Part shown: piece by piece, positions 6,173-6,800 of the stretch
Layout of the letters: each line of letters begins with the position of its first letter
Position numbering within the stretch: the stretch's first letter is position 1
From: Caldithrix sp. RBG_13_44_9
Lineage (GTDB): Bacteria > Calditrichota > Calditrichia > RBG-13-44-9
Direction: 5' to 3'
Length of the DNA: 6,800 nt
NCBI GenBank assembly: GCA_001771055.1
Contig: MESS01000103.1
Span: forward strand, 1,417 to 8,216
Position numbers and translations under genes: made by a program
The notes under the pieces: generated by a model
Told to the model about the DNA's origin: nothing
The model's input: the letters and a program-made list of their open reading frames with translations, nothing else
The model's database searches: none

Positions 6173-6800
6173 ATGAAATTTAAAATAACCTTGGTCATCC
6201 TTGCCTTCACAATATTCATGGTATTGATGATTGCCTGCGAGGGACCTGACCAGCCAACGTATACTGCGGACAATGATCCCAATCCAACCGGAAAAACCGC
6301 AGCTGTCATTAGTTCCATATCTCCAACTGAAGGCTATTTAAAAGATGTGGTAACGATTCATGGCAGTGGTTTTGATGCCACCCCGGAAAATAATTTTGTA
6401 GCCTTTGGCAATTTGGTAGCAAAATGTGTTTCCGCCACAGCAGATATGCTTGAAGTTGTTGCTCCAAATATTAATGATGCGACTGTGAATGTGAAAGTAG
6501 CAGTAAAAGCATCCGAATTCTGGAGCAACGAGACCGAGTTCACCTTCTATAATACCCTGGCAGTTATTGATGAAGAAATTGTCTGGCCAAATGGGGTAGC
6601 GGTGGATGATAATGATAATGTGTATATCGGTTCAGCCGATGAGGGCATTATCTACAGAATTGATCCTGCTGGAACCAAAACCGAATTTGCCTCGGTTCCT
6701 ATCAGCGGGTCAATGGAATTTGGACCGGAAAATTACCTGTATATCTGTACCCAGGGTGAGGGAAAGATCGTCAGGGTCTCTCCGGATGGAACTACCGTAG
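6173..6800 (+). CDS. IPT/TIG-domain lipoprotein with N-terminal part of an NHL-type beta-propeller (3' end outside window)
   Basis: 209 codons are visible, and the frame is still open at the right edge. Residues 1-22 form a lipoprotein signal peptide: KFK, a long hydrophobic core, then MIAC with Cys22 as the predicted lipidated residue. A flexible Asp/Asn/Pro-rich linker follows (about 23-43). Residues about 45-126 match an IPT/TIG immunoglobulin-like domain: the SSISPTEGYLKDVVTIHGSGF start and a VAFGN strand are typical. From about 137 the chain has the repeat pattern of NHL or SMP-30-like propellers: WPNGVAVDDNDNVYIG, then IYRIDPAG, and a second blade with NYLYICTQGEGKIVRVSPDG. Such proteins usually act as extracytoplasmic binding or scaffold proteins, and some propellers of this class are enzymes (lactonases), which cannot be judged from two blades. 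Likely anchored in the outer membrane, given its neighbours, and probably the fourth gene of the operon. Confident on lipoprotein and TIG, fairly confident on the propeller. Confidence 0.88.
   Translation, partial: MKFKITLVILAFTIFMVLMIACEGPDQPTYTADNDPNPTGKTAAVISSISPTEGYLKDVVTIHGSGFDATPENNFVAFGNLVAKCVSATADMLEVVAPNINDATVNVKVAVKASEFWSNETEFTFYNTLAVIDEEIVWPNGVAVDDNDNVYIGSADEGIIYRIDPAGTKTEFASVPISGSMEFGPENYLYICTQGEGKIVRVSPDGTTV

Noticed and set aside
6606..6800. Plus-strand frame beginning at 6606 in another phase
   Set aside because: It overlaps the lipoprotein gene, whose frame has a signal peptide, lipobox, TIG domain and propeller blades; this phase has no ribosome site and no recognisable motif.
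1..6800. CRISPR arrays, tRNA or rRNA genes, insertion sequences, attachment sites
   Set aside because: No regularly spaced repeats, no cloverleaf-like sequence, no transposase or integrase motifs and no long terminal inverted repeats were seen; almost every base is inside the four coding regions.

Overview
The window reads as a compact, single-strand block of cell-envelope genes from a Gram-negative bacterium. I infer the Fibrobacteres-Chlorobi-Bacteroidetes (FCB) superphylum, and most likely one of its less-cultured lineages (Marinimicrobia-, Calditrichota- or KSB1-like) rather than a classical Bacteroides. Three things point there: a TonB-dependent receptor with an N-terminal carboxypeptidase-regulatory-like domain, a secreted protein with a Por-secretion-type C-terminal tail, and a PorV/PorQ-family outer-membrane barrel. 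This placement comes from protein families recognised by eye, not from a search. Base composition looks even, and I see no sign of mobile DNA.

Layout, all on the + strand. (1) Positions 1-2960: a TonB-dependent outer-membrane receptor whose true start lies left of the window. (2) 3011-5065: a 684-residue secreted protein with a large unassigned, Trp/Asp-rich N-terminal region, a fibronectin-III-like module and a T9SS/FlgD-like C-terminal domain. (3) 5112-6113: a PorV/PorQ-family barrel protein. (4) 6173 to beyond the right edge: a lipoprotein with an IPT/TIG domain followed by the start of an NHL-type beta-propeller. The gaps are 50, 46 and 59 bases. Each holds a good Shine-Dalgarno sequence, and none holds a recognisable terminator or promoter, so the four genes are probably co-transcribed. 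No gene-free stretch exceeds 60 bases.

How they may work together (inference): the receptor would be the TonB-energised import channel. The tailed protein would be exported and placed at or beyond the cell surface, possibly with help from the neighbouring PorV-like protein, which in known type IX secretion carries tailed cargo to the attachment machinery. The TIG/NHL lipoprotein would be a binding or scaffold protein anchored in the outer membrane. The arrangement resembles a Sus-type uptake locus in logic, but no SusD-like gene is visible here. The substrate cannot be read from the sequence.
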